64,000 nucleotides of DNA from Alteromonas sp. KC3 (GCF_016756315.1 NZ_AP024235.1:1054001-1118000); one strand, 5' to 3'; shown: positions 1 to 10,941, counted from the stretch's first letter. Translations and numbers: made by a program. The notes: generated by a model from the letters alone, not told the origin.

Positions 1-393
1 GCAGATAAACACAAACGCCCCCAACAGCCACCTCAGCAAGCAACTACTGTGTATGAGTCAATCGCACACTTTGAGGTGCCTGAACCAGTAGGCAAGTATC
101 AAAGTGCTCGATATTCGTTAGTAAAGCTTCATCCTAGTACGGGGCGCAAACATCAGCTAAGACGTCACATGGTGCATATTCGTCATCCCATCATTGGTGA
201 TACAACGCATGGCGACGGCAAACAAAACAAATTCGCAAAGGCATACTTTAATTTTGCTAACTTGGCCTTAAGTTGTACTCATATGGGCTTTACGCACCCT
301 GTTACTGGCCAGTGGGTGGATGTGAATACGGGCATGCATCAAGAGATGCAAAGGCTAGTAGATACATTACAGCCATTTAAAATAACGAAGTAA
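1..393 (+). CDS. truC: tRNA pseudouridine synthase C, 3' part only
   Basis: The frame is open from base 1, so the gene begins outside the window and its catalytic aspartate is not visible. What remains is the C-terminal part of an RluA/TruC-family enzyme. It has the family motif GRKHQLRRHM followed by HPIIGDTTHGD, and these are the residues typical of TruC, which makes pseudouridine 65 in tRNAs. The following gene is a YqcA-type flavodoxin, the same partner found next to truC in E. coli, which supports TruC over the other RluA-type synthases. No terminator is obvious between the two, so they may be cotranscribed. Confidence 0.88.
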   Translation, partial: ADKHKRPQQPPQQATTVYESIAHFEVPEPVGKYQSARYSLVKLHPSTGRKHQLRRHMVHIRHPIIGDTTHGDGKQNKFAKAYFNFANLALSCTHMGFTHPVTGQWVDVNTGMHQEMQRLVDTLQPFKITK

Positions 394-464
394 CATGCAC
401 GCTTAAGTATGGTGTTCGCTTGTTGCGAAAGTAATAAATTTATTATGAATTAAAAGAGGTAAAA

Positions 465-914
465 ATGGCGACATTAACGATAATCGCGGGCACGGTTTAC
501 GGTAATGCTCAGCATGTTGCGGAGCAAGTTGAAGAAAACTTAGCACAGCAGGGGATAGACTGCGTTCTAGAAAGTGATCCTTCAGTTACTGACTTTTCAG
601 ACGCCGACGCTCTACTTGTTATTACTTCAACCACTGGGCAGGGCGATGTGCCACCTAATCTAGAATTTGTTTTTTCTGACTTGAAGGATGAGTCGCCGAT
701 GTTAACAGGAAAGCCATTTGCAGTGGCTGCATTAGGTGATAGCAGCTACGGGGAAAGCTTTTGTGGCGCAGGTAAGCAATTTCAAGCACTACTTAATGAA
801 CTTCAAGCGACTGCCGTTGCAGATTTATTAGAAGTTGATGCAATGGAGACATTGGAGCCAGAGAAAGACGTGGTTGAGTGGGTGAATAGCATTAAAGATA
901 AGTTAATCGCGTAA
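465..914 (+). CDS. yqcA: Flavodoxin (YqcA/MioC type)
   Basis: A 149-residue single-domain flavodoxin, the same length as E. coli YqcA. The N-terminal FMN phosphate-binding loop reads GTVYGNAQHVAE (near residues 9-20). A second FMN loop, STTGQGDVPPN, and ALGDSSYGESFCGAGKQF follow, as in short-chain flavodoxins. It should carry electrons in the cytosol, but the partner is not shown by the sequence. It lies just downstream of truC, as in enterobacteria. GAGGT before the ATG is a good ribosome binding site. MioC is the alternative name; the truC context favours YqcA. Confidence 0.85.
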   Translation: MATLTIIAGTVYGNAQHVAEQVEENLAQQGIDCVLESDPSVTDFSDADALLVITSTTGQGDVPPNLEFVFSDLKDESPMLTGKPFAVAALGDSSYGESFCGAGKQFQALLNELQATAVADLLEVDAMETLEPEKDVVEWVNSIKDKLIA

Positions 915-916
915 AG

Positions 917-947
917 ACAAAAAAATGGCGCGTTAAGCGCCATTTTT
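917..947. terminator. Bidirectional terminator between yqcA and dapD
   Basis: AAATGGCGC and GCGCCATTT form a perfect stem (about 921-947) around a GTTAA loop. There are T runs on one side and A runs on the other, so it can end transcription from both converging genes. Confidence 0.85.
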
Positions 948-972
948 CGGATAAATCGCTACCTTCAAAAGG

Positions 973-1797
973 CTATTCAACACCGCGAAGTAAAGCGTTA
1001 ATACCTACTTTAGCGCGAGTCTTTGCATCAACTTTCTTAACAATGATTGCAGCGTACAAGCTGTACTTCCCATCTGCACTTGGCAAGTTGCCTGCAACAA
1101 CCACAGAACCCGCTGGTACACGACCATAATGGATTTCACCGGTTTCTCGATCATAAATACGCGTGCTTTGACCGATATAAACACCCATAGAGATCACTGA
1201 GCCTTCCTCGACGATTACGCCTTCTACAATTTCAGAACGCGCGCCAATAAAGCAGTTATCTTCAATAATTGTCGGGTTAGCTTGAAGCGGCTCTAGAACG
1301 CCACCAATCCCCACACCACCAGAAAGGTGAACATTTTTACCAATTTGAGCACATGAACCAACAGTTGCCCATGTATCTACCATAGTACCTTCATCTACAA
1401 ACGCACCAATATTGACATAAGAAGGCATGACCACTGCGTTCTTACCCACGAAAGTACCCGTACGAACGGCCGCTGGCGGAACGATACGTGCGCCATCTGC
1501 AGCAAATTGCTCAGCAGTATAGTTGGTATATTTCAGTGGTACCTTATCGTAAAATTTGCTTTCAGCACCTTCAATTACATCGTTATTGTGTAAGCGGAAG
1601 AAAAGCAGTACAGCTTTTTTTAGCCACTGGTGTACTACCCACTCGCCAGCTATTTTTTCAGCAACACGCGCTTTACCAGTGTTAAGTAGCTCAATAGCTT
1701 GTGCTACCGCGTTTTTAACATCTTCAGGTGCCGACGTTGGGCTAATGCTGTCGCGATTTTCGAAGGCGTCTTCAATAATGGCTTTCAATTCATTCAT
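973..1797 (-). CDS. dapD: Tetrahydrodipicolinate N-succinyltransferase
   Basis: A 274-residue protein, the usual DapD length. It succinylates 2,3,4,5-tetrahydropyridine-2,6-dicarboxylate in the lysine/diaminopimelate pathway, feeding lysine and peptidoglycan. The N-terminal helical part is followed by a left-handed beta-helix built of hexapeptide repeats (roughly residues 100-230), including [20 protein letters not shown] and [11 protein letters not shown], typical of the family. Its ATG overlaps the glnD stop by four bases (ATGA), so the two are translationally coupled. The pairing of glnD and dapD is common in gammaproteobacteria. Confidence 0.95.
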   Translation of the reverse strand: MNELKAIIEDAFENRDSISPTSAPEDVKNAVAQAIELLNTGKARVAEKIAGEWVVHQWLKKAVLLFFRLHNNDVIEGAESKFYDKVPLKYTNYTAEQFAADGARIVPPAAVRTGTFVGKNAVVMPSYVNIGAFVDEGTMVDTWATVGSCAQIGKNVHLSGGVGIGGVLEPLQANPTIIEDNCFIGARSEIVEGVIVEEGSVISMGVYIGQSTRIYDRETGEIHYGRVPAGSVVVAGNLPSADGKYSLYAAIIVKKVDAKTRAKVGINALLRGVE

Positions 1798-4460
1798 GGT
1801 ATCGTGATATCTTCAAGTTGATCGAGTTTAAACAGTATACGCTTTTTAAGGCTTACCTGTTGTTCTTGGGTTAATGCTTTGCCAGATTCATTGCTGACAA
1901 TAAAAATGTCTTCCGCGCGTTCGCCAATGGTGGCGATTTTTGCAAGCTTAAGTGTGGTGTTGGTATCGACGAAAGCGTGTCCAATTTTAGCCAAAATGCC
2001 CGGTGCGTCCAGCGCTTCTAACTCAACAAGTGTCGCTTCGTCGTTAAGCGTGAAAAATCGCACTTTAGTTGGCACATCTAATTGCTTCATTTGTCGCGGT
2101 AGTTTGCGCTTATTCTCATGGGAACGGCCCGGCTTTTCTAATTGCGCCGATATGGCGTTCTCGATAGAGGCGATGCGCGAGTCTGATGTTAATCGCGTTC
2201 CGTCATTTTCTAAAATTAGCATGCTATCGAACACATAGCCGTCGCGAGTCACCGTAACATGTGCATCATGGATTGAGCAATTACGACTATCTAATACCGA
2301 AGCGACTTGGGCAAATAACGCTTTTCTATCTTTTCCATAAATAAGAAGCTCAGTTCCGCCCTTAGCACTATTATCATTTGCTTTGACTAACAGGCCGCTA
2401 TGCTCAGGTGTAAGCCAATCGTCTTGCGCCTTTAAAATTTCGTCAGTGTGCCACGCAATTTGAGTTGGTTTAAAGCGCACAAAATAGTCATCATCCAAAC
2501 GTGCCCACAGTGCATCAATTGCGATTGGGTCGATAGCGCGTTCCTGTAATATTTGACGCGCTTGATGTTTGTGAGTGGTTACTCTCTCATTAAGCGTAAC
2601 TTGGCATTGCAAGCCATTGTCTAATGCTTTTTGAGTCATTAAGTATAATTCGCGTAAAAGCGACGCTTTCCAGTCATTCCACAAGTTATCGTTAGTTGCA
2701 CGTATATCTGCAAGCGTTAGCGTGTAAAGCAGATTTAAGTGGTTATGGCTTCTTACTGCGCCAGCGAACTCACTGATAACGTCAGGGTCATAAATATCGC
2801 GACGCTGTGCTACTACACTCATAAGCAGATGATTTTCGACCAACCAAGCAATCATTTCAGCGTCGTCACTTGGAATATCATGCAGCTTGCAAAACTTCGC
2901 AACATCTTGTGCGCCAAGTGTCGAATGGTCACCATTACGGCCTTTGGCGATATCATGGAAGATGGCGGCGATGTAGAGGACTTCTGGTTTATCTAAATTT
3001 CGACAAATTCGACCACAGCGCGGAAAGTCTTTATTTTCCTTCGAAAAGAAATAGTTCACATGCTTTACAAGTCGATGTGTGTGTTCGTCAACCGTATAAG
3101 CATGAAACAAATCAAATTGCATCATACCCACAATGGTGTCCCATTCAGGTAGGTAGGCTTGCAAAATACCGTATTGGTGCATTATGTCCCAACCAAAATT
3201 AAAGAATTCTGGTTGGCGCATTAATACCATAAACTTTTCACGACATTGGGGGCGTTCAACAAAGTACTCGGTTTCAAACGCGCGATGGGCATTGCGAAGT
3301 TGTCGAATGCAAATCGTACTTAAGCCTTGTACCTCTGGGGTATTAGTGATGAGATTTAGAAAATCTAAAATCGCTTCAGGAGAGGTAAAAACATGCTCAT
3401 GACGCGGTGAAATCATGTTGTCGAGAAGTTCAAAGTCTTCATTGATGATTGAAGTACGCTGCACAGTTTGGTTTAGCATGTCGTACTTAAAACGTTGCAG
3501 CAACATTTGATTTAATTCAGAAACCCGTGCGACGGTCCGAAAAAAGTCACGCATCATTTTTTCAACCGAGGGTTTGCCTTCTTCACCGTACCCCAACATC
3601 TTTGCGACATCGGGTTGGTAGTCAAACAGTAATCTGTTTTCACTTCTCCCTGCGACTAGGTGCAGTGCACAGCGCATTTTCCAGAGATGCATTCTACAGG
3701 CAATTAATTCACTGTGTTCTTGTTCGGTAAAATAACCGTGCCCAACAAGATTCCAGCCGTCGTACTCTTTAAAGTGTTTTTTCGCAACCCAGCCAATAGA
3801 TTGAATATCGCGAAGGCATCCTGGGTTTTCCTTTATATTTGGTTCGAGGTTATAGGCTGTACCGTTGAATTTTGCATGACGCTTTAATTGTTCATCATAT
3901 TTGGCTGAGAAGAACGCTTTGCTACTCCATGAGTTTCGACCGTTGGCTTCTTCCCACAGTTTTTCAAACGTAGTTTCACTACCACAAAGCAAACGGCTTT
4001 CTACTAGGTTGGTTGCAATGGTTATATCGTCTTTTGCAAGCTTAACCGTTTCTTTGATGGTCCGTACTGACTGCCCAACATCAAGTTTGATGTCCCACAG
4101 CAATGTAATAAATTGGCCAATCTTTTCTTGTACTTCCGGTTTAAGTTTCTTCTTACTCACTATGAGCAGGTCAATGTCAGAATGAGGCTGCAGATGCCCG
4201 CGGCCGTATCCTCCCACGGCACAAAGCGATAATTCACTCACGGTGTCCAAACCATACAATTGCCACAGGTGGCACAACAGTGCATCGATGAATTGCGCTC
4301 TACCCGTTACCAGTTGATTAACGGGCGTTGAGTCAAAAGATGCCGATATCCAAACATAACTTGCTTCAACACAAGATTTTATTGCAGGTATATCGTCAAC
4401 AGAACTAATAGTGTCGATGTTTTTAATCAGTGATTGCAGGCTCAAAATGTACCTTTCCAA
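1794..4460 (-). CDS. glnD: Bifunctional uridylyltransferase/uridylyl-removing enzyme GlnD
   Basis: An 888-residue nitrogen sensor that uridylylates and deuridylylates PII proteins in response to glutamine. The nucleotidyltransferase domain has GGYGRG (near residue 83) and the metal-binding DIDL (near 95). A central HD domain with [13 protein letters not shown] carries the removing activity. Two ACT domains lie in the C-terminal 190 residues. The annotated start is TTG. A second TTG fifteen bases further in (4445) has a better-spaced GAAAGG site and could be the real start, giving 883 residues. It is cotranscribed with dapD. Confidence 0.95.
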   Translation of the reverse strand: MERYILSLQSLIKNIDTISSVDDIPAIKSCVEASYVWISASFDSTPVNQLVTGRAQFIDALLCHLWQLYGLDTVSELSLCAVGGYGRGHLQPHSDIDLLIVSKKKLKPEVQEKIGQFITLLWDIKLDVGQSVRTIKETVKLAKDDITIATNLVESRLLCGSETTFEKLWEEANGRNSWSSKAFFSAKYDEQLKRHAKFNGTAYNLEPNIKENPGCLRDIQSIGWVAKKHFKEYDGWNLVGHGYFTEQEHSELIACRMHLWKMRCALHLVAGRSENRLLFDYQPDVAKMLGYGEEGKPSVEKMMRDFFRTVARVSELNQMLLQRFKYDMLNQTVQRTSIINEDFELLDNMISPRHEHVFTSPEAILDFLNLITNTPEVQGLSTICIRQLRNAHRAFETEYFVERPQCREKFMVLMRQPEFFNFGWDIMHQYGILQAYLPEWDTIVGMMQFDLFHAYTVDEHTHRLVKHVNYFFSKENKDFPRCGRICRNLDKPEVLYIAAIFHDIAKGRNGDHSTLGAQDVAKFCKLHDIPSDDAEMIAWLVENHLLMSVVAQRRDIYDPDVISEFAGAVRSHNHLNLLYTLTLADIRATNDNLWNDWKASLLRELYLMTQKALDNGLQCQVTLNERVTTHKHQARQILQERAIDPIAIDALWARLDDDYFVRFKPTQIAWHTDEILKAQDDWLTPEHSGLLVKANDNSAKGGTELLIYGKDRKALFAQVASVLDSRNCSIHDAHVTVTRDGYVFDSMLILENDGTRLTSDSRIASIENAISAQLEKPGRSHENKRKLPRQMKQLDVPTKVRFFTLNDEATLVELEALDAPGILAKIGHAFVDTNTTLKLAKIATIGERAEDIFIVSNESGKALTQEQQVSLKKRILFKLDQLEDITIP

Positions 4461-4693
4461 AAGACTTCTTTTTAGACGCTATGAACAATAACACGAATCG
4501 ATCTGTTTTCGCAGTATCCAAACGGTGCATAATTTGGGGTGGAATGTGAATATTTATGATAATTTGTTGCAAAAATGTTTCTGCTTGTCGGGCGGCTTTT
4601 ATCGCAAGTTTCTCACCCCTTATTTTGTGCGGGTTAGCGGTAAGCCTGAAAATAAAAAAAGTCACAAAATAGTGATAAGTTATGGAAAATGGA
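4461..4693. other. glnD upstream region
   Basis: This stretch separates the start of glnD from the terminator behind map. It is AT-rich and should hold the glnD promoter, but no convincing -35/-10 pair was found. A short open frame on the minus strand here (to 4665) overlaps the glnD start and looks non-coding. Confidence 0.4.
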
Positions 4694-4729
4694 CATAAAA
4701 AAAGCAGTTGAACATTTATTCAACTGCTT
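4694..4729 (-). terminator. Terminator of map
   Basis: AAGCAGTTGAA and TTCAACTGCTT (4702-4729) form an 11-bp perfect stem with a six-base loop. On the minus strand it is followed by a run of seven T, a textbook intrinsic terminator 33 bases after the map stop. Confidence 0.88.
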
Positions 4730-4762
4730 CGAAATTAAGGAATAGAGCAATTTCTCGCTTTA

Positions 4763-5557
4763 TCAACTATGAGATATTACACGAGGTAACGTTTCATCCT
4801 CACGCAGGGTTAACACTTCAACACCGTCCTCAGTTACCAACAGCGTGTGTTCCCATTGGGCACTTAAACTTCTGTCTTTGGTTACAACAGTCCATTGATC
4901 TGGAAGGACTTTAGAATAACGTTTTCCAGCATTGACCATAGGTTCGATAGTGAAGCACATACCAGGCTCTAAAACATCACCTGTACCTGCCTTCCCGTAA
5001 TGCACAATTTGTGGCTCTTCGTGGAAGCTAGCGCCAATACCGTGACCACAATATTCGCGGACAATTGAATAGTTATGCGCTTCTGCATGGGTTTGGCAAA
5101 TATGACCGATATCACCTAGACGCATACCCGGCTTAACCTGCTCAATGGCTTTGTAAAGGCATTCTTGAGTAACGCGAATGAGTCGCTCGGCAAGAATTGA
5201 AGGTTTACCGACGATAAACATTTTTGAGGTATCGCCATGATAACCATCTTTAATCACAGTAACGTCAATGTTGATGATATCGCCATCTTTGAGCTTTTTA
5301 TCCGATGGGATACCGTGACATATACAATGGTTTACTGACGTACAAATAGACTTTGGAAAAGGTGGGTGCCCGTAGTTAAGTGGAGCAGGAATCGCCTTTT
5401 GTTCATTGACGATGTAATCGTGACAGATAGTATTAAGCTCATCTGTCGTTATACCCTTTTTCACATGCGGGGTAATCATTTCCAATACTTCGGCAGCCAG
5501 TTTTCCGGCTACGCGCATTTTTTCGATTTCTTCTGGGGTTTTGATGATTGCTGTCAC
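4763..5557 (-). CDS. map: Type I methionine aminopeptidase
   Basis: Removes the initiator methionine from nascent proteins in the cytosol. The fold and metal ligands are seen in the aspartates of NIDVTVIKDGYHGDTSKMF, the histidine of CGHGIG, and the glutamates of FTIEPM and QWEHTLLV. The start is set at GTG 5557, which gives VTAIIKTPEEIEKMR and matches the usual N-terminus. GAGAGG lies four bases upstream. A TTG four codons earlier (5569) sits on top of that site and is less likely. It is divergent from rpsB, an arrangement conserved in gammaproteobacteria. Confidence 0.93.
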   Translation of the reverse strand: MTAIIKTPEEIEKMRVAGKLAAEVLEMITPHVKKGITTDELNTICHDYIVNEQKAIPAPLNYGHPPFPKSICTSVNHCICHGIPSDKKLKDGDIINIDVTVIKDGYHGDTSKMFIVGKPSILAERLIRVTQECLYKAIEQVKPGMRLGDIGHICQTHAEAHNYSIVREYCGHGIGASFHEEPQIVHYGKAGTGDVLEPGMCFTIEPMVNAGKRYSKVLPDQWTVVTKDRSLSAQWEHTLLVTEDGVEVLTLREDETLPRVISHS

Positions 5558-5755
5558 AGCGCCTCTCAAATCATTTAAGCTAAAATCAATAAGTATAAAT
5601 GTGATACGAAGTATAACATTAAACAGGCCACTATTGGTAAGTTGTTGTATGTTAGGGTTTTTGTTGTGGATGCGCCAAAAGAGTCAACAGAGCAAGCCAG
5701 CGGAAAGACACCAAGCGCTGACTGACTAAAATAGATGTGTTTTAAGGTTGAAAAC

Positions 5756-5791
5756 TTGAGACTGGTGGCGACTTGTGATATAAAGCGCGCG
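5756..5791 (+). promoter_or_regulatory. Sigma-70 promoter of rpsB-tsf
   Basis: TTGAGA (5756-5761), a 17-bp spacer, then TATAAA (5779-5784). The GC-rich discriminator GCGCGCGCCC follows, the mark of stringently controlled ribosomal promoters. Transcription should start near 5791. Confidence 0.8.
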
Positions 5792-5966
5792 CCCTGACGG
5801 AAAGCTCCATTTGCCTTGTGCAAAAAGCGCCGTTTTAGAGGGTAAATTTATTTTATTAAAACACACATATACCGTCACTTCGTATCGGGGTGTTCAGCGC
5901 TGCTTAAATGCAGTTTTGAATCGATACAAGGGGTATATGGAGGCCTAACCCCAAGAGGAAAATAAA
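5791..5966 (+). promoter_or_regulatory. Long 5' leader of rpsB, likely S2 autoregulatory RNA
   Basis: About 175 untranslated bases precede rpsB. Gammaproteobacterial rpsB leaders are known to fold into a structure bound by ribosomal protein S2. Here the position and length fit, and the short complementary segments CTGC and GCAG around 5908-5921 suggest structure. The detailed fold was not computed. Confidence 0.55.
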
Positions 5967-6698
5967 ATGGCTAATGTTTCTATGCGTGACATGCTGAAAG
6001 CCGGTGTGCATTTCGGTCACCAAACTCGTTACTGGAACCCAAAGATGAAGCCTTTCATCTTCGGCGCACGTAACAAAGTTCACATCATCAACCTTGAAAA
6101 AACGGTTCCACTTTTCAACAACGCACTTAACTACCTTTCAGGTGTTGCGTCTAAGAAAGGTAAAATCCTTTTCGTTGGTACTAAGCGCGCAGCTGGTGAA
6201 GCGGTTAAAGAAGCTGCTCTTAAGTGCGACCAGTACTACGTAAACAAGCGTTGGTTAGGTGGTATGTTGACTAACTGGAAAACAGTACGTCAGTCAATCA
6301 AGCGTCTTAAAGATCTTGAGCAACAAAGCCAAGACGGTACGTTTGAAAAGCTAACTAAGAAAGAAGCACTTATGCTTCAGCGCGAAATGGACAAGCTTGA
6401 AAACAGCCTTGGCGGTATCAAGGATATGGGCGGTCTTCCAGACGCAATCTTTGTTATCGACGCAGATCACGAGCACATTGCTATCACTGAAGCGCGTAAC
6501 CTAGGTATCCCTGTTGTTGGTGTTGTTGATACTAACTCTAACCCAGACGGTGTTGATTACATCATCCCTGGTAACGACGATGCTATCCGTGCTATCCAAC
6601 TTTACTTGGATGCAGCTGCAAACGCTATCAACTCAGGTCGCGAAAGCAACCTTGAAGTACAAGCTGAGCAAGACGACTTCGTAGAAGCAGCAGAGTAA
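5967..6698 (+). CDS. rpsB: 30S ribosomal protein S2
   Basis: A 243-residue small-subunit protein, close to the 241 residues of E. coli S2. The N-terminus [25 protein letters not shown] and the later [13 protein letters not shown] and [19 protein letters not shown] are the classic S2 signatures. The acidic C-terminal tail is usual. It heads the rpsB-tsf operon and has optimal codon use, as expected for a highly expressed gene. AAGAGGAAAA upstream is a good ribosome binding site. Confidence 0.98.
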   Translation: MANVSMRDMLKAGVHFGHQTRYWNPKMKPFIFGARNKVHIINLEKTVPLFNNALNYLSGVASKKGKILFVGTKRAAGEAVKEAALKCDQYYVNKRWLGGMLTNWKTVRQSIKRLKDLEQQSQDGTFEKLTKKEALMLQREMDKLENSLGGIKDMGGLPDAIFVIDADHEHIAITEARNLGIPVVGVVDTNSNPDGVDYIIPGNDDAIRAIQLYLDAAANAINSGRESNLEVQAEQDDFVEAAE

Positions 6699-6711
6699 TT
6701 CTGATTGCTAA

Positions 6712-6782
6712 CTGTCATATCAAGATAATATGACAGAGCTATAATACGAGACGTATTGAGAGGGGCGGTATCGCCCCTTTTA
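6712..6782 (+). terminator. Two hairpins between rpsB and tsf (attenuator)
   Basis: CTGTCATAT pairs with ATATGACAG (6712-6736). Then GGGGCG and CGCCCC (6762-6777) form a hairpin followed by TTTTA. The second is a weak terminator in mid-operon and probably sets the rpsB to tsf ratio by partial read-through. Confidence 0.65.
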
Positions 6783-6820
6783 CCTAACGAATTTAAAATT
6801 TAATGCTGAGGAATTGAAAA

Positions 6821-7693
6821 ATGGCAGTGACTGCAGCACTAGTTAAAGAACTGCGCGAACGTACTGGCGCAGGTATGCTGGATTGTAAAAAAGCCCTGGT
6901 TGAGACGGATGGTGACATCGAGTTAGCCATTGAAAACATGCGTAAATCAGGTCAAGCGAAAGCGGCTAAGAAAGCTGGTCGTATCGCAGCTGAAGGTGTA
7001 ATCCTTACTAAAGTTGAAGCAGGTCGCGCGACTATGCTTGAACTAAACTGTGAAACTGACTTCGTTGCACGTGACGAAGGTTTCCTTAAGTTCGGTAACG
7101 AGCTTCTAGAAGTAGCAGCAGCTAACAACATCAACGACATCGAAGCGCTTAACGACGCAGACATGAACGGCGTTAAAGTTAGCGAAGCGCGTGATGCGCT
7201 AGTTGCTAAAATCGGTGAGAACATTTCTCCTCGCCGTGTTATCAACGTTGAAGGTGATACACTAGGTGCTTACATTCACGGTGGCCGAATTGGTGTTATC
7301 TCTATCCTTACTGGTGGTGACGAAGAGCTAGCGAAAGACGTTGCAATGCACGTAGCAGCGGCAAGCCCGCAGTTCGTTAAGCCTGAAAACGTTCCAGCAG
7401 AAGTTGTTGAGAAAGAGAAAGAAATCCAAATCGAAATCGCTATCCAGTCTGGTAAGCCAGCTGATATCGCTGAGAAAATGGTTGCAGGCCGCATGAAGAA
7501 GTTCACAGGCGAAGTGAGCTTGACTGGTCAGCCTTTCGTTAAAGATCCTTCAATCTCTGTTGCTGAGCTTCTTAAGAACAACAACGCAGACGTAATCAAC
7601 TTCGTACGTTTTGAAGTTGGTGAAGGTATCGAGAAGAAGACTGAAGACTTCGCTGCTGAAGTAGCTGCTCAAATGGAAGCTGCTAAGAAATAA
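6821..7693 (+). CDS. tsf: Translation elongation factor Ts
   Basis: A 290-residue nucleotide exchange factor for EF-Tu. The N-terminal UBA-like segment has [18 protein letters not shown]. The core carries the conserved [15 protein letters not shown], which contacts EF-Tu. Length is close to the 283 residues of E. coli. It follows rpsB, as in nearly all bacteria, and has a GAGGAATT ribosome binding site. A strong terminator follows, so pyrH is a separate unit. Confidence 0.97.
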   Translation: MAVTAALVKELRERTGAGMLDCKKALVETDGDIELAIENMRKSGQAKAAKKAGRIAAEGVILTKVEAGRATMLELNCETDFVARDEGFLKFGNELLEVAAANNINDIEALNDADMNGVKVSEARDALVAKIGENISPRRVINVEGDTLGAYIHGGRIGVISILTGGDEELAKDVAMHVAAASPQFVKPENVPAEVVEKEKEIQIEIAIQSGKPADIAEKMVAGRMKKFTGEVSLTGQPFVKDPSISVAELLKNNNADVINFVRFEVGEGIEKKTEDFAAEVAAQMEAAKK

Positions 7694-7738
7694 TTGAGCG
7701 TTTATCTTTTGCATTACGCAATAGTTAGATAAACTACA

Positions 7739-7766
7739 AAGCACCTCATTTGAGGTGCTTTTTTAT
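7739..7766 (+). terminator. Terminator of rpsB-tsf
   Basis: AAGCACCTC and GAGGTGCTT form a perfect stem with a tight four-base loop and a run of six T. Confidence 0.9.
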
Positions 7767-7912
7767 AGCTGCACTTCATTGTTGTTGCCATTATCGCTCA
7801 ACGATGTGAAGCTAAGCAGTTAAGCATGCTAAAACGCTTTGTCCTATGCTTTTTGCCTTTAGACAGTAAGAAAGCTATACGACAAAACGGGTTTACGAGG
7901 ACATTTCAAACT

Positions 7913-8650
7913 ATGAGTATCACACCAAAATCAGCATACCGTCGCATTCTGTTAAAGCTAAGTGGTGAAGCCCTAATGGGTGAAGAAGGCTTTGGTATTG
8001 ACCCAAAAGTGCTAGATAGAATGGCACAAGAAATTAAAGAGCTGGTTGAGCTAGGTGTTCAAGTTGGCCTTGTTATTGGTGGTGGTAACTTGTTTCGCGG
8101 CGAAGGCCTAGCAAAAGCAGGTATGAATCGCGTAGTGGGCGATCACATGGGCATGTTAGCAACGGTGATGAACGGATTAGCGATGCGTGATGCACTACAC
8201 CGTGCCTTCGTTAATGCGCGCATGATGTCTGCAATCCCACTTAATGGCGTGTGTGATGCTTACAACTGGGCAGAAGCGATTAGCTTACTAAAATCAGGCC
8301 GTGTTGTTATCTTCTCAGCGGGTACAGGTAATCCATTTTTTACTACAGATTCAGCTGCTTGCTTGCGCGGTATTGAAATAGAGGCTGACGCGGTATTAAA
8401 AGCGACCAAAGTAGACGGCGTTTACAGTGATGACCCAGTTAAAAACCCAGAAGCAACGCTTTACGATGAGTTAACTTATCAAGAAGTGTTAGAAAAAGAA
8501 CTTAAAGTGATGGACTTGTCAGCATTCACTTTGGCTCGTGATCACAGCTTACCAATTCGCGTGTTCAATATGAACAAGCCAGGCTGCCTAAAGCGCGTAG
8601 TGATGGGCGAAAAAGAAGGTACTGTAATCCGCCACGCTGACAACGATTAA
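7913..8650 (+). CDS. pyrH: UMP kinase
   Basis: Phosphorylates UMP to UDP in pyrimidine synthesis; a hexameric amino-acid-kinase-fold enzyme. Signatures include [23 protein letters not shown] and [19 protein letters not shown]. The open frame extends 29 codons upstream, but the start is placed at ATG 7913 because [21 protein letters not shown] matches the family N-terminus and gives 245 residues (E. coli 241). It begins the pyrH-frr-uppS-cdsA-dxr-rseP series with short gaps or overlaps. Confidence 0.95.
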   Translation: MSITPKSAYRRILLKLSGEALMGEEGFGIDPKVLDRMAQEIKELVELGVQVGLVIGGGNLFRGEGLAKAGMNRVVGDHMGMLATVMNGLAMRDALHRAFVNARMMSAIPLNGVCDAYNWAEAISLLKSGRVVIFSAGTGNPFFTTDSAACLRGIEIEADAVLKATKVDGVYSDDPVKNPEATLYDELTYQEVLEKELKVMDLSAFTLARDHSLPIRVFNMNKPGCLKRVVMGEKEGTVIRHADND

Positions 8651-8673
8651 TTAAGAACAATAGGATACAAATC

Positions 8674-9231
8674 GTGATTGATGAAATTGAATTAGATGCG
8701 CAAGAGCGCATGGAAAAAAGCCTTGTAGCACTTAAGGGCCAATTCAGTAAAATTCGCACAGGTCGTGCACATCCAAGTCTTCTTGACGGTATTATGGTCC
8801 CTTATTACGGTGTTGATACACCGCTAAAGCAAGTTGCTAACGTAGTCGCTGAAGATAGCCGCACACTTGCGCTAACTGTTTTTGATAAAAGCGCCATTCA
8901 AGCGGTAGAAAAAGCAATTATGCAATCTGACTTGGGCCTTAACCCAATGAGTGCGGGTGGTTCGATCCGTATTCCTCTTCCTCCGCTTACTGAAGAGCGT
9001 CGTAAAGACTTAATTCGTGTGGTGCGCAATGAAGCAGAAGGTGGCCGTGTGGCTATTCGTAACATTCGTCGCGACGCGAATGGCGATGTAAAAGATCTGC
9101 TGAAAGAAAAAGAAATCAGCGAAGATGAGAGCCGTGCAGCAGAAGAGAACATCCAGTCAATTACTAACGAGTTCATTAAGAAAGTTGACAGCATGCTTGC
9201 TGACAAAGAAAAAGAATTAATGGAAGTTTAA
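8674..9231 (+). CDS. frr: Ribosome recycling factor
   Basis: Exactly 185 residues, as in E. coli. It splits post-termination ribosomes together with EF-G. The family motifs [36 protein letters not shown] and RNIRRDAN are all present. The start is GTG with TAGGAT upstream. It lies between pyrH and uppS. Confidence 0.96.
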   Translation: MIDEIELDAQERMEKSLVALKGQFSKIRTGRAHPSLLDGIMVPYYGVDTPLKQVANVVAEDSRTLALTVFDKSAIQAVEKAIMQSDLGLNPMSAGGSIRIPLPPLTEERRKDLIRVVRNEAEGGRVAIRNIRRDANGDVKDLLKEKEISEDESRAAEENIQSITNEFIKKVDSMLADKEKELMEV

Positions 9232-9240
9232 GTCAGTATT

Positions 9241-10023
9241 ATGATTGGAAAGCGGTTAAGCGCAGCTAAATCGACAAAAGTAGTGGAGCCGGTTTCATCT
9301 GCCGGCCCCAAGCACGTTGCCATCATCATGGATGGCAACGGTCGTTGGGCGCAGAAGAAAGGGAAAATTCGTACCTTTGGTCACAAAGCCGGGGTGGAAT
9401 CAGTGCGCGCTGTAGTGCGCTTTGCTAGACAAAACGCGATTGAATCACTGACATTATTCGCGTTTTCCAGTGAAAACTGGAAGCGACCAGAAGAAGAAGT
9501 CAGTGTATTGATGGACTTGTTCAACCTTGTGTTGAACAGCGAAGCTAAGCGTCTGCATAAAAACGGCGTGCGATTACAGGTAATTGGTGACGTTTCTGCG
9601 TTTGACGCCAAGCTTGTAGAAAAGATTCGCAAAGCCGAAGAGATGACGAAGGACAACAAAGACTTGGTCCTTAATATTGCCGCCAACTATGGTGGCCGCT
9701 GGGATATCGTCAACGCTGCCAAGCAACTGGCCCAGCAAGTTAAATGTGGTGACATTGATGTTGATAGCATAAATGAAGACACGTTTAATACTCATATTTC
9801 TACAGCAAACCTTCCAGAGTTAGACTTACTGATTCGCACAGGTGGCGAACACCGTATAAGTAACTTTTTGCTCTGGCAATGTGCTTATGCTGAATTGTAT
9901 TTTACCGACGTTCTATGGCCCGACTTCAACGAAGACGTGTTTCAATTAGCCGTAGACGATTTCAATGTTCGCCAGCGCCGATTTGGATTGACTGGTGAGC
10001 AGGTTGTCACTGCCGATGGTTAA
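9241..10023 (+). CDS. uppS: Undecaprenyl diphosphate synthase
   Basis: Makes the C55 lipid carrier for peptidoglycan and O-antigen from farnesyl diphosphate and isopentenyl diphosphate (cis-prenyltransferase). Seen directly: HVAIIMDGNGRWAQKKGKIR with the catalytic aspartate, FAFSSENWKRP, and RTGGEHRISNFLLWQ. It has 260 residues, close to the usual 250. The order frr-uppS-cdsA-dxr differs from the enteric frr-dxr-uppS-cdsA, but is common elsewhere. Confidence 0.96.
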   Translation: MIGKRLSAAKSTKVVEPVSSAGPKHVAIIMDGNGRWAQKKGKIRTFGHKAGVESVRAVVRFARQNAIESLTLFAFSSENWKRPEEEVSVLMDLFNLVLNSEAKRLHKNGVRLQVIGDVSAFDAKLVEKIRKAEEMTKDNKDLVLNIAANYGGRWDIVNAAKQLAQQVKCGDIDVDSINEDTFNTHISTANLPELDLLIRTGGEHRISNFLLWQCAYAELYFTDVLWPDFNEDVFQLAVDDFNVRQRRFGLTGEQVVTADG

Positions 10024-10077
10024 GACCATGCAGGCGATTATCAGGCACGCCCTGGTAACAGGAGCCAAGGGCAAACT

Positions 10078-10941
10078 ATGCTAAAACAACGAATAATAAC
10101 TGCATTAATTCTTGCGCCTCTGGCGCTTTATGCCATTCTTTTCCTTCCTATTTTTTGGTTTGAAATTGCCATTGCAGGTGTCGTTGGTATCGGCGCTTAC
10201 GAGTGGGCAAATATGTCTGGCGTATGCGAGCGCCCCAAAAAGCTTATGTACTTAGTAGGCGCATTCAGTATTTGTATATTGCTTTCGCTTATTGTTGATG
10301 CAGATAGCATTTGGCACCAAGGCCAACTTCATGGATTGTATAGAGGTATTTTAACAATTTCGGTCTTTTGGTGGATTGCGTCATTGTTTATGGTGCTAGC
10401 CTATCCAAAACATACGGGGTTTTGGCGAGAGAGCAAAGGCGTTAGAACGTTATTTGGTGCGTTAACTCTTATTCCTACATGGGTTGCTGTAATTGCGCTG
10501 AAGACAAGTTTGTACGATGTTGACCACCATTACGGCACCTCTTTAATATTCTACGTACTGGGTATTGTATGGGCTGCTGACATTGGTGCTTTCTTCGTGG
10601 GTGTTAAATTTGGTCGTCACAAGCTTCGTCCAAATGTATCGCCAGGGAAAAGCTTAGAAGGGTTGTTAGGTGGTATTGCCGCTTCATTTGCGATTATCGC
10701 CTTTGCGGCATTGCACTATCAGGTTGAACCTTCGCGAATTTGGCTTCACTTTGTTGTTGGGTGTATTACAGTAGCAGTATCTGCTCTAGGCGACCTTAAC
10801 GAGAGTATGTTAAAGCGTTGTGCGGGCATTAAGGATAGTGGCAAGATACTACCTGGACATGGCGGTGTGCTTGATCGCATCGATAGTCTTACCGCTGCGT
10901 TTCCGGTATTTGCGTTCTGCTATGTAACTTGGATGGCGTAA
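10078..10941 (+). CDS. cdsA: Phosphatidate cytidylyltransferase
   Basis: An inner-membrane enzyme making CDP-diacylglycerol from phosphatidic acid and CTP, the branch point for phospholipids. It has 287 residues with about eight hydrophobic segments. The C-terminal CDS signature SALGDLNESMLKRCAGIKDS followed by LPGHGGVLDRIDS is complete, including the metal-binding aspartates. Its TAA shares one base with the ATG of dxr (TAATG). Confidence 0.96.
   Translation: MLKQRIITALILAPLALYAILFLPIFWFEIAIAGVVGIGAYEWANMSGVCERPKKLMYLVGAFSICILLSLIVDADSIWHQGQLHGLYRGILTISVFWWIASLFMVLAYPKHTGFWRESKGVRTLFGALTLIPTWVAVIALKTSLYDVDHHYGTSLIFYVLGIVWAADIGAFFVGVKFGRHKLRPNVSPGKSLEGLLGGIAASFAIIAFAALHYQVEPSRIWLHFVVGCITVAVSALGDLNESMLKRCAGIKDSGKILPGHGGVLDRIDSLTAAFPVFAFCYVTWMA

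Noticed and set aside
4423..4665. Open frame of 80 codons upstream of glnD on the minus strand
   Set aside because: It overlaps the glnD start, has no good ribosome site and no recognisable protein features.
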